Origin: Paragonimus westermani
Lineage: Eukaryota; Platyhelminthes; Trematoda; Plagiorchiida; Troglotrematidae
Assembly (NCBI GenBank): GCA_008508345.1
Contig: QNGE01003062.1
Location: 30,982-94,981 of the forward strand
Direction of reading: 5' to 3'
Length of the DNA stretch: 64,000 nt
Shown here: positions 14,001-21,491 of the stretch, one piece after another
Layout: every line of letters begins with the position of its first letter
Position numbering within the stretch: the first letter of the stretch is position 1
Notes under the pieces: model-generated
Told to the model about the DNA's origin: nothing
The model's database searches: none
The model's input: only the letters and a program-made list of their open reading frames with translations
Program-made: the position numbers and the translations under genes

Positions 14001-17000
14001 GTTTAGGTGTGCATTTTTACAGTTTTTTTCTAATTTACGTGTTGCGCCACTTTAAAATATTGTTTTTGTTTCTTCAACTTCAATATTTTTATCAACCCGT
14101 GTTCAGCAGATGAAATTCGTAAAGATTCTGTTCCTGTCCCTTTCTCCAACGGCTCCAAACCTGAGGAGATTGCGAAGCACGTACCGTGTACAGAACTAGC
14201 CGATTGGTCGATCAAGTATGCCACAGCCTGGCCAAAAGACAGGACCATTCAGCATCGTTTGGAATTGGTCTGTCAAGCGGTTGAAGTGCGTCAAATGTGT
14301 ATCAACGTTATTTACATGCAGTTGTATATCTAAATGCATATATATACACACACTGCCACGCTACTTATTGGCATATATATATATATGTAAACGGGGTTAA
14401 TTTTGGTTACTCTGCTTTTCGATGTGTTCCATCGACCGTGAACAGAGGGATTGCGTAAAGACCCATTTTGAACTGTTAAGGTTTAACGAGTAGCACCATG
14501 CGTGAGACACGTTCATTACCAATCACAACTTTAAAATGGTTGGGGAACCCAGTTGGAATGATAGTCGTATCGCAAATTTCTCCTTCATTTGTCACCTTTT
14601 GAACGTGGATGTATGTACAAGTCTTGATTCCCCCCAGGCATTCTGACTAGCTAGATTGAGCGGCGGCCCGAGCCACAATACCTTCTGGTTAGGCTGTAGG
14701 CCGTTATGATAGTAACGATGACGAGATTTAGACAAGCGGTGTACAATGTGTCCAATAGTTATGTTTCACCTAATCCAATCGTTCTCTGTGTCTGACTGAA
14801 TATGTTCTTGTGTTGATTGCGACTGTCTTTTTTTGATAGTCAGGTGTTTTAATTATTTTCCATCCGAGGGAACAGTGATCAGCACAAGTTATGTCATAAC
14901 CCACTGGACTTTCCCAGAGTATGTCCTAATCGCGCGGGCTTTTCTGCTCCGCTCATCTCCATCATTGTAGGTTGTTTCCGTTAACCTGAAAACCACGGCC
15001 ATTCCCTACTTTCCAGTAATCTTTACAGTGTTCGCCTCATGAGCAACCGTGTACCTGGATATTTGAACGTTCGTACCGCTTGATCCTTGATTCTTTCAGG
15101 CAAATGAATGGCCGGTGGCAAGACGCTATTTGCCAACCCCAAGTGCAGCGTCAATTCCTGTTCCTGATCCAAACCGTGCTCTGAATGAGGCCAAACTTAT
15201 GAGCTTCACGTCTACCTACTCCACTATCCGGCATCCGGCACATTCTGCTTTTCCTATTCCGCTTTCGATGCACGGCGCGTTGCAGCCTTCCTATGGGTTG
15301 TTACACGTGAACAATGGTAAACACCTCCCTAACGTACCACGACCATTGCCCCTAGACACCCCAAAACATATGGTGTCCTTCTCTAACGCTTTGCTTAGAA
15401 ACTCATCTGGTGCGGTGGAAGACCGAACGTCCAAGTTATTAAATCCTGTTCTAAACGAGTCGATTAACTTTGAGTCGATCAGCCCGTTAAATCTCGCCAG
15501 CCAATCTAGTCCCTCATTTGAAGGCTTTACCACCACTAGGACACAAATTCCATCATCTTCCCATTCTTCTGCTGAGTTCAAAAAATCAGCCAATGTGCCT
15601 TTTAGTACTGGCACATCTTCGTCACCTTCATATTCGTCTCCTGCCACCGGCTCAGCAACGCCCCCTCGTGGTCGTGGCCGGGGCCGGGGTCGTGGTAGTC
15701 GAGGCGGCTTGGGAAGTCGCGCGCTGAATGCACGTGAACGCCTGTCTGCTAGTTCCTCCATTAATCACCAGGAGGACCTCCTAACTCAAGACAGTTCGCC
15801 GCCATCTCCTCTTTCGGGCACAGACTTGACCGATCGAATTGGTCCTTCAGTCATCAAGGATCCACTGAAGCGTATGGGTGGTAGAACTCCCACAGATCTA
15901 GACGACCACACTACCCTTGATCGATCCCCTGTTCCTCCTATGCCTCCACCGAGTGTTGCATCCGCCCCACGGAGTTTGTCGGTCGGTAGAGGTCGAAAAC
16001 GAAGAATGGATGCTTCTCGAAACTCCGCCGATTTTCCTCTGTCGGCCACCAAGATTACACCGCAATCGAAGCGTGATCGTCTTACGCAGTCAACGACAGG
16101 AGCGGATTATCCGAGCAAAACATCGAAATCGTCCACACGTGGCTCTGCCTCCCACTCTACCAATTCGGATGTTTGGGAGGTGCGTGTCCCTGTGATTAGT
16201 TTGGTAGACGGCTCCTTGATTTATGGTGATAAGGCTCCAAAACGTCGAGTCTTAGAGGCCTGGTTGGAGGCCAACCCGAACTACATGCCGTACTCGGTGG
16301 AAATGGTAAGAATACGAATATTTTGTGGTTTTTGGAGCATTTACCGGTAGTTCTCGAAATCGTTTAAAATTCCACATGGACGTTTGCTTTTTCTTGATGG
16401 TGTGGGTACTTGTTCTTGGTTGGTGATGCCTACCAAACCTTGGTTGACTATCCACGTTTCGGGTTGTACCGACAAACAAACAACTTTGAGGTTATGATGC
16501 AGATATTGACACAGTAGCTCATATTAAACGCCTTCGTTCTATCAGTCTTTAAGATTGATTGTACGATAAAGTGTAAACTAATCGTGTAATGTGTCAAACA
16601 CTCTTCTAGTGCCTCAGACGACTGACGTTAGATGTAGTTTGTACAGTTGATGACTGGTCATTAGGACATGAAGTCGATTATTGTCACGTTAACTGGTATA
16701 GTTTGCTCTCGTCTCCCAGGTTGGGAGCGCTGCAATCGTGTTGTGTGTTGTTGCACTACTCAGCGATTTCGTGGTTGACGATTTAACGCCAAACGTTTCA
16801 ATTTCTGTTTGTTAGCTGGCTGTTTCTCATTTGATACATTTTCCAAATCCATAGTTGTATCGGTGGTGTTGGTGATAAACTTCATTGATTTTGGAAAATC
16901 GTTAGTATGTAACATGCAGAACATAGACGAAGTCGACTAGAAAGTGCTGAAAGTTAACAAGGAAGTTTTACGTCTATGAACAACATCGCTGTTTCAAACT

Positions 17001-20000
17001 GCCCTGTTGACCCAAAATAACCACCTGCAAAGGAGTTGGGTGCTTTTCGAAGACAACCATATGGAAACTGATTGTCTTCGATCATATTTTGGGTGAACCT
17101 AATGAATTCTCTGTTTCGGTAACCTCACTGCAGCAGCACCAAACTGGCATGAGGTTTCATCCATGCGCCCATACTCGTAGCCCTTCTGACGGCAGGATAC
17201 AAAAAAACAAGAGAATAATGCACTGTACTCAGCGCGATGTTGTATGCAATCAGTCATCTGACAGACAAATGGAGGTTCATTTTGTGTCGTCGCGTTTGAA
17301 GAGTTTGTAACTTGGGAACAAACAATTCGAAATCTGAGATGCAATTCATGCACTCATCATAGATCACTGTTACCATCCGGCACACTGGTCTGAACTTGTC
17401 ACTCTCATCGGACATTGGAATCAGTCTCGACAACAGATCGTTTGCCGTCTTCATCTTCGTTTCCTGTTTAAGATGTGAATTTGAAGGGAGTGTTTTTTTC
17501 TCTGTGTAGCGAGTAATGCGTAACGCTATTGTTTGACATCCACTTGCATGTGTATGGGTATTCTTCTCGTCGTCTTTGGGTCGCAAGTGCAGCTAAAGCC
17601 GCTGGATGCGCCGACTGTTTTGTTCCATTCACTATGTTGCTTTTCATGTTAACGCTCTGACCATATTACAGTACCTTTTGTCAAGAACTTCTCTGATCGT
17701 TTGTCCGTGTTTTGTTTCCCATACAGGAAGATCGTATCATATACAGCCGCGTGGCTGGCGCTAGGGGTCAGGATACAAACAATATGGAAGCATTGGCTTA
17801 TAAACACTATTTAAACAGTCTGATCGCTAGTGCCGCCGCTGGGCTGCATCAGACCTCTTCGTCGACTGCTTCCTCCGTGTTGCCATCCACCTCATCGACT
17901 AGCAAAACCGGAACCACTGTGAACACTCAGCAGCAGCAACAACAACAATTATTGCAGTTCCAGCAACAGCAACAACTTCTGCAGGCATTTGGTGCATATG
18001 CGCGCCATCCGGCCTATGCAAGCTTAATTGCATCTGCTCTTGGCACCTGGCAAGCTGCGAATTTGTCTGCTGTATCCACATCTGCTTCCTTCCTTCCCAC
18101 GTCATCAGAGTCCGTTAGTACTGGTCATTCCGGTCGGTTGACGGGCAATGCTACTTCATCTATCGCAGCGACCACCTCCGCTGGCAGTGCGGCGGTGTGT
18201 TCAACTTCCATGTCCACACGAACACGCGCTGCAGGTAATTTCTTCCGTTTATCTACTTTCTTCATTGCCATATGCGTTCTCCCAAATGCCCGACAAACCC
18301 ATGTTAATATTACACTTGACAGTTTCTTACTATACATTTTTCACCGTCATCCACTAAATTTCGACTCGCTTAGCTCATTGTTTTCGCCTACTCATACATT
18401 TTGAGGCTCGCTGGTATGGATAGTTGTTCTAGCTCTTACAGCTCATGTTTCGATAACCCAGCCCTGTTGTATTTAATCACACGTAGTTCACCTAACTCCA
18501 AATCGAGGGGCTCACATGAAGTGTTTTCTTTGTTTAAAGCGTCTTCGCTTATCGATCAAGTTAGCACTTATAGCACGTACACTCTATCGGCCAGAGGCAG
18601 TAAGCTTAGAGTCTTTACAGTGTGACATTCGCAGCTGTGTCGATCAACCCTCCCGACTTATTAAGCAAAAGGTCGTACTGTTCGTGCTGCCAATGTTTGG
18701 CATTAACTCCGACACCATTGCTATGCTCGTATGTTTAGTGCCGTCGCATGGACTATTTATATGAAGGACCATCACCAATCTGACGACGCAATTCATCACA
18801 TGTTCGAACATCCAAGTGCGTCAGTTCGAGGAGATTCCTCAAGTGTGTTTCACATTCTACCATCCGGAGTAAGTATTTTCAGTGAGGTGACATCTACAGC
18901 ATCCTAACGACGGAGTTGCTGTTCGCATCTGATGGGCATAATTCAAGTCTTCAGTATGTGGAAAAAAACCTAGTGAACTTCATACTGTTCACTTCCCACC
19001 ATCTTCACGGAAGGTGCTGGTTTTTCCTCTTGCAGATTTTACCGTTTTATCCTCCTTGCTACAATCCCGTCCCTTGTAGAACTATGATAACGGATTGGCT
19101 GTATCTGAATGTCACACCTTGTTCCCTTCATTCTTTTGTTCCGCAGCCAAGTTGTTGGATTCGCCAATCGGTCATCAAGACCTTTCCCCTCCCTCTGAGT
19201 GTTCTGCCCTTGGTACGTCTTCTAGCCGCCCAGCATCACCTACTCCGGAAACATCTAGCACCAATGCGACTGTTGTCACCCACAACACGATGGAATCTGT
19301 ATTGTCTGCAGCCTACAAGCAGGCCACTGCAAATTTGGCTTACATGTACAATCCATTAGCTGCTGCTGCTGCCTATAATCAGATGTTTCTCCCCTCGGCC
19401 GGTTCGCTAACGACCGGGTCGGACACAACTGGCAAGTCCTCTCGCTTTTAGCTATATTTTCAAACTGTCTTGGAATTTCGTCTAAATTGAAACAGATATG
19501 CATTGTTTGTTCTTTGCTGAATTTGAAACGAAGCTGTGGTTTTTGTTATGACGAAATGAGTATTTTGGTTACAGCTCCATGAACCTCACAGCTTTAAGGT
19601 TCGTAGAATGCCTACAGTTTGCTAGCTAACATTTTTCGGTAGAAGCTTTGCTTCTATCTTCGGTTTTTCACGACTCTAGTTTAGTAGACATGTGACCGTA
19701 GTGTTTTGTTCATAATTCAGCTCTTGGTTTCTCTCAATTTCTGTCGTAGTTTGTCCTGTCCCGTTTGAGGGTCCACACATAAAAACTGTATAACTTCACA
19801 GAGTCCTGTTATGAATGTTGTGTAATCGAAACGTTCATTCACTTATCTATTGACTAACACGGGATCTCTGACGACGGTATAAAACAACCATACGTCATGC
19901 CTTTTAAGGTTTATTAAGTCTTTACTGCGTACTGAGTGCAATAAAGCGAAACCACACCAAACATGACCTTGGACACAAGTTTAAAGGAATATAAAAGGAT

Positions 20001-21491
20001 CATCATTTATTTCGACTTTGTACCATTTACGCCGGCTTCCCCAACCGCAAATGTGCATCGTCCTTTGGATCCTGATTAAGGGAGCATCGACGTCTTACGG
20101 AGCCAAGCTTGACCGCTCTGGCCTTCTTCAACTGAACCACGGCATGCATTTACCATCTAGCTGCTTTTCCGGTATATACTTTATCTTGTGAAACTCTTGC
20201 GATACAGCAAGCAGTGAGTTGAAATTCGCAAAACGGCCGAGCCACCACAACCCATCTGGCGAGATCGACGTGCTCAGCTTGTCCATTTCAGACTCGCACC
20301 AACATACCGCATCCTTGCTCATGTCGTGCTCACATTGTCCACATGCATCTTTGCGAAGACATTCGCGATCGTCTAAACGTTTTGCTCACAAATTGACAAT
20401 GCTTCAAGGTCACATTGAAGGATTCCGCATATCGAAATTTTGTGCACTCTGTCCTTCATTAAGAGGTTAATGCCACGTCGATGTCACAGCTTACAAAGGT
20501 TATCAGATGTCATCCGAACTGTGGCTGTTCGGTTAGTATTCTCATCACCTAGCCTACCGGAGCCGGTACAACCATAATGTATTACCAGCTGTGGTGGGAG
20601 CAAACACAGACCCTTGTCTTGGAGTAGAATGTTGCACTCTACCGATTTACAATGCAGACCGCTGCTATGGAGCAATAACACTGACGTGTCAAGGGGACGT
20701 CTTGTGATGTCTGTGTGACATTACAGCATAAAGAGGAACTCTCAGCACACTCACCGTTGGTCACCGTTCATTAGTTCCAAACTTGTATTGTCGGTCAACG
20801 ATACTGCAGGATACCATCAACAAGAACGTTATAGGTATGCATTTTTTCACTGCTTGCTCGAATAGGATCATTCTTCCTTTTTAGAATACAAAACTGGTAT
20901 GTGCGTGCTCGTCTACTGTCACTGTTCACTTGTTATTCCACTTCACATTCACGTTTCATGTTCATGACTAACCGAGTTGCATCTCATTCCATAGGTCAAG
21001 CTGCCCTATCCAGCCAGCAAGCTGCATTAGCCTCTTTGTATGCGAACTACATGCTGTCTGCCAAACAAACTCAACAACAACAGCTCAAACAGCAACTTAG
21101 CGCTTGGGATCAACAGCAGCGACAACAACAACAACAGCTTGCCTCTCTGGCCACGGCAATTGCAGCTGCGTGTAGTGGTGGTACTGGCGGATTCGATGCG
21201 TCCAGCCTCATGTCCATGTTTGCCGGTCTTGGCAGCAGAGTGGCTACTGCGAACAGTAGTAGTACAAACAGTTCAGAATCAGTACAACCGACAAGCAACC
21301 AGTCCGAATCTGTCTCAGCTGACCTGCGTCGGCAGACATCACCCATGGCCACTTCACCGGAGCCAAACAGTCCAGTTAATTTGACAGATCGTGGTCCCAT
21401 GGCCTCGCCGACAGTCTCATCTCAAGAACGAGAAGAGAGCAAGTCCGAAGAGACGGATCAGAGCCAATCCGTTCTCGATCTCAGCAAGTGA
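938..21491 (+). CDS. CHD7/8/9-Kismet type chromatin remodeller, C-terminal half (13 exons, spliced)
   Basis: Proteins of this family are nuclear ATP-dependent nucleosome remodellers that regulate transcription. This locus carries only the part after the helicase. Exons inferred: 938-2021, 2812-3021, 4055-4244, 4911-5355, 6843-6916, 9217-9476, 11392-11656, 12050-12618, 14110-14285, 15100-16305, 17727-18234, 19147-19431, 20995-21491. All phases match, and the total of 5,769 bases is 1,922 codons plus a TGA. Family landmarks appear in the expected order: [74 protein letters not shown], then a BRK domain. The first exon starts in phase 0 after a good acceptor, so the chromodomains and ATPase lie before base 1. 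The tail is much more Ser/Gln/Ala-rich than vertebrate CHD7. Introns run from 393 to 2,300 bases and hold transposon relics. CHD6-9 cannot be told apart; invertebrates usually have one kismet-like gene. Confidence 0.9.
2146..2212 (+). repeat. Dispersed intronic repeat, right-hand part
   Basis: A CAT run is followed by AGACAGCAATACATCAGTGG and, after a short gap, AATGCTTAACTGCC. This closely matches 470-525. It lies in the intron 2022-2811 of the CHD7-like gene. Confidence 0.6.
2812..3021 (+). CDS. CHD7-like exon: helical block before the SLIDE module
   Basis: This exon is read in phase 1 after the acceptor AAACTTCAG. It encodes GFRKHMQRHSARLLNRVAF followed by FLQCEVIGVE, which line up with the CHD7 segment that has the form YKKHLRHHC...LRVRMLYYL..EVIG. 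It ends at LPPLE with the donor GTAATC at 3022. Stop-free sequence continues to 3212, but no family match supports coding after 3021. The match to the family is short but lies in the right order and phase. Confidence 0.85.
4055..4244 (+). CDS. CHD7-like exon: SLIDE-type module (WWD...KHGWEKY)
   Basis: It encodes LPAPWWDCCCDKCLLLGILK and [17 protein letters not shown], a strong match to the CHD7 family block [26 protein letters not shown]. The module is part of the DNA-binding region that engages linker DNA in these remodellers. I chose the acceptor at 4054 (a pyrimidine tract ending TTTTCAAG) rather than TTTTCAG at 4018, because only the former continues the phase-1 codon from the previous exon. 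The donor is GTGAGC at 4245, in phase 2. Confidence 0.92.
4911..5355 (+). CDS. CHD7-like exon: acidic linker ending in a DLNSRARKLV motif
   Basis: The acceptor TCCATCCCCAG at 4910 supplies one base to complete an AAA codon from the previous exon. Most of the exon is an acidic, low-complexity linker. The last 35 residues, FPAVADLNSRARKLVGFFLR, resemble the conserved P-x-x-x-D-L-N-x-R-x-R-x-L block that precedes the second SANT-like module in CHD7. It ends in phase 0 at a consensus donor, GTAAGT (5356). Confidence 0.88.
6843..6916 (+). CDS. CHD7-like short exon (74 bases)
   Basis: A pyrimidine-rich acceptor (TTCCCCTGTCAG) starts it in phase 0 and a consensus donor GTGAGT ends it in phase 2. 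It encodes RFTAEDEEDLPGQPSTVRYV and ENRAV, an acidic spacer. Skipping it would break the frame between its neighbours (phase 0 out, phase 2 in), which supports it as a real constitutive exon. Confidence 0.8.
7075..7151 (+). repeat. Dispersed intronic repeat, left-hand part
   Basis: It is near-identical to 321-402 over about 75 bases, including CAACTTGCTCGTAACGTTG, and lies in the intron 6917-9216. Confidence 0.65.
8180..8375 (-). pseudogene. Cysteine-rich transposase-tail-like relic in an intron
   Basis: On the minus strand, one frame reads HPENDIPHFEEHWSKW, a stop, TNRRLCANCRCRNISS and GDMCKHTKAKICTC. The spacing of C-x2-C and C-x2/3-H/C pairs after a HFEEHW-like segment resembles the zinc-ribbon tail found in piggyBac-type transposases. 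The assignment is tentative; an in-frame stop shows it is dead. Confidence 0.3.
9217..9476 (+). CDS. CHD7-like exon: second SANT/myb-like module
   Basis: It encodes [20 protein letters not shown], then RYRWHNFRQLANITRKNDDA and LTEYFQSFYRMCQRVC. This is one of the best family matches in the window, corresponding to the CHD7 block [10 protein letters not shown]...Y...F...C-R-x-V-C. A Ser/Pro insertion (about VDSASADEDTAKPTPPVKR) splits the module compared with vertebrates. The acceptor is TTACCTTGTAG (9216) and the donor GTATGT (9477, phase 1). Confidence 0.95.
9701..10860 (+). mobile_element. Penelope-like retroelement relic (reverse transcriptase fragment)
   Basis: It lies sense-oriented in the intron 9477-11391. 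Reading frame 9701-10219, broken by one stop, gives VPTAANLFLEYVETQVVKA, then YVDVSRNMTACNRFLGFLNS and SLNFLDSLVKSSDKHIFRVS and VYRKLIHSCHYL. These match the Penelope-like RT order: P-x-x-A-N-x-x-x-E-x-x-E, Y-V-D-D (here Y-V-D-V), F-L-x-F-L-N-S, L-x-F-L-D...V-Y-R-K. Penelope-like elements usually follow this with a GIY-YIG endonuclease. Sequence to about 10860 could be that part, but it is too decayed to confirm. The second catalytic Asp is changed and stops are present, so the copy is inactive. Confidence 0.7.
11010..11080 (+). repeat. Dispersed intronic repeat, diverged left-hand part
   Basis: It shares CTCGAGGTGGTTAAAACG, CTCGTAACATTGTGTT and the following CAGTCCATTTGTT with the copies at 321 and 7075, with several changes. 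It lies in the intron 9477-11391. Confidence 0.5.
11392..11656 (+). CDS. CHD7-like exon: PISEERA...IDLLARIR block
   Basis: After a short Thr/Ser run it encodes [40 protein letters not shown] and WWIPGKHDGELLRAAAK. The equivalents are conserved in CHD6-9 (P-I-S-E-E-R-A, R-I-x-L-L-x-x-I-R, W-W-x-x-G-x-H-D-x-x-L-L). The two first bases complete a GAA codon begun at 9476. The donor GTACGT at 11657 leaves two bases that combine with the next exon to give Lys. Confidence 0.95.
12050..12618 (+). CDS. CHD7-like exon: HGLARTD motif and acidic linker
   Basis: It starts HGLARTDLNILSDPEFSF, which continues the conserved block H-G-x-x-x-T-D...L-x-D-P-E-x-S-F of CHD6-9. The remainder is a poorly conserved Ser/Lys/Asp/Glu-rich linker. 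The acceptor is TTCTTGTTCTTACAG (12049). The donor at 12619 (GTAGCG) is weak. It is chosen because it gives phase 1, which the next exon requires; open reading continues to 12695 without family support. Confidence 0.85.
12685..12990 (+). mobile_element. LINE reverse-transcriptase C-terminal relic
   Basis: The plus-strand frame reads EAIIWAVLLYG, two stops, TWLLVAEIVSRFEIVNHWC and LRSVARILWHQWRNVEVRKR. This is the connection region that follows the RT in many AP-endonuclease LINEs (L-L-Y-G-x-E-T-W...C-L-R-x-I-x-x-x-x-W). The fragment sits in intron 12619-14109, sense to the host gene, with no other LINE domains next to it. Confidence 0.65.
13038..13080 (-). repeat. Dispersed intronic repeat, short inverted right-hand part
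   Basis: The reverse complement carries GTAGACAGCAATATATCAT and a shortened TTTAACTGT, matching the right part of the copy at 470-525. It lies in the intron 12619-14109. Confidence 0.4.
14110..14285 (+). CDS. CHD7-like exon: WPKDR block
   Basis: It encodes [19 protein letters not shown], a clear counterpart of the CHD7 tail block with the form D-W-P-K-x-R-x-L-I-N-R-L-D-x-I-C. The first two bases complete a GAT codon, after the acceptor TGTTCAGCAG. The donor GTGCGT at 14286 leaves phase 0. No alternative frame shows this motif. Confidence 0.93.
14318..14392. repeat. AT/AC-rich microsatellite in an intron
   Basis: TATATATACACACAC is followed by a run of TATATATATATATG at about 14374-14388. 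It lies just after the WPKDR exon. Confidence 0.7.
15100..16305 (+). CDS. CHD7-like exon: RG-rich/AT-hook-like segments and BRK domain
   Basis: It starts ANEWPVARRYLPTP in phase 0, completing the G-x-W-P motif that follows the WPKDR block in CHD7. A long Ser/Pro-rich stretch follows. PRGRGRGRGRGSRGG (about 15664-15710) and VGRGRKRRM (about 15985-16010) are AT-hook-like, RG-rich patches. The last 45 residues form a BRK domain: VWEVRVPVISLVDGSLIYGD, KAPKRRVLEAWLEANPNYMP. BRK domains are found in Brahma/Kismet-type remodellers. The donor is GTAAGA at 16306. Only one BRK is visible, and it looks most like the second BRK of vertebrate CHD7. Confidence 0.95.
17727..18234 (+). CDS. CHD7-like exon: Ser/Thr- and poly-Gln-rich tail
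   Basis: It continues in phase 0 from the BRK exon (EDRIIYSRVAGARGQDTNNM) after the acceptor TTTCCCATACAG. It has two Gln runs encoded by mixed CAG/CAA codons (about bases 17930-17985) and an Ala/Leu-rich helix-prone stretch (ASLIASALGTWQAANLSA). No domain is recognised. The donor GTAATT at 18235 leaves phase 1. Confidence 0.85.
19147..19431 (+). CDS. CHD7-like exon: Ser/Thr/Ala-rich tail, followed by a GC donor
   Basis: The acceptor TTTTGTTCCGCAG (19146) supplies CC to complete an Ala codon. It encodes KLLDSPIGHQDLSPPSECSA and ends AYMYNPLAAAAAYNQMFLPS plus a short Ser/Thr tail. No GT donor fits the phase needed by the last exon, but GCAAGT at 19432 does (ACTG|GCAAGT). A GC-AG intron is therefore inferred. 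Without splicing, the frame would stop at 19451 (TAG), giving a protein shorter by about 160 residues. Confidence 0.82.
20995..21491 (+). CDS. CHD7-like terminal coding exon
   Basis: It starts after the acceptor ATTCCATAG (20994) and completes a Gly codon across the GC-AG intron. It encodes GQAALSSQQAALASLYANYM, a Gln-rich run, a Gly/Ala stretch, and an acidic Ser-rich end closing in SVLDLSK and TGA. The L-D-L-S end resembles the core of the P-x-D-L-S peptide bound by the CtBP corepressor; that is a motif match only. Downstream sequence is pyrimidine-rich, as expected of a 3' UTR. Confidence 0.85.

Noticed and set aside
15291..15761. 156-codon minus-strand frame with Pro/Arg repeats
   Set aside because: It is the antisense shadow of the CHD7-like BRK exon; the repeats mirror the RG-rich patch on the plus strand.
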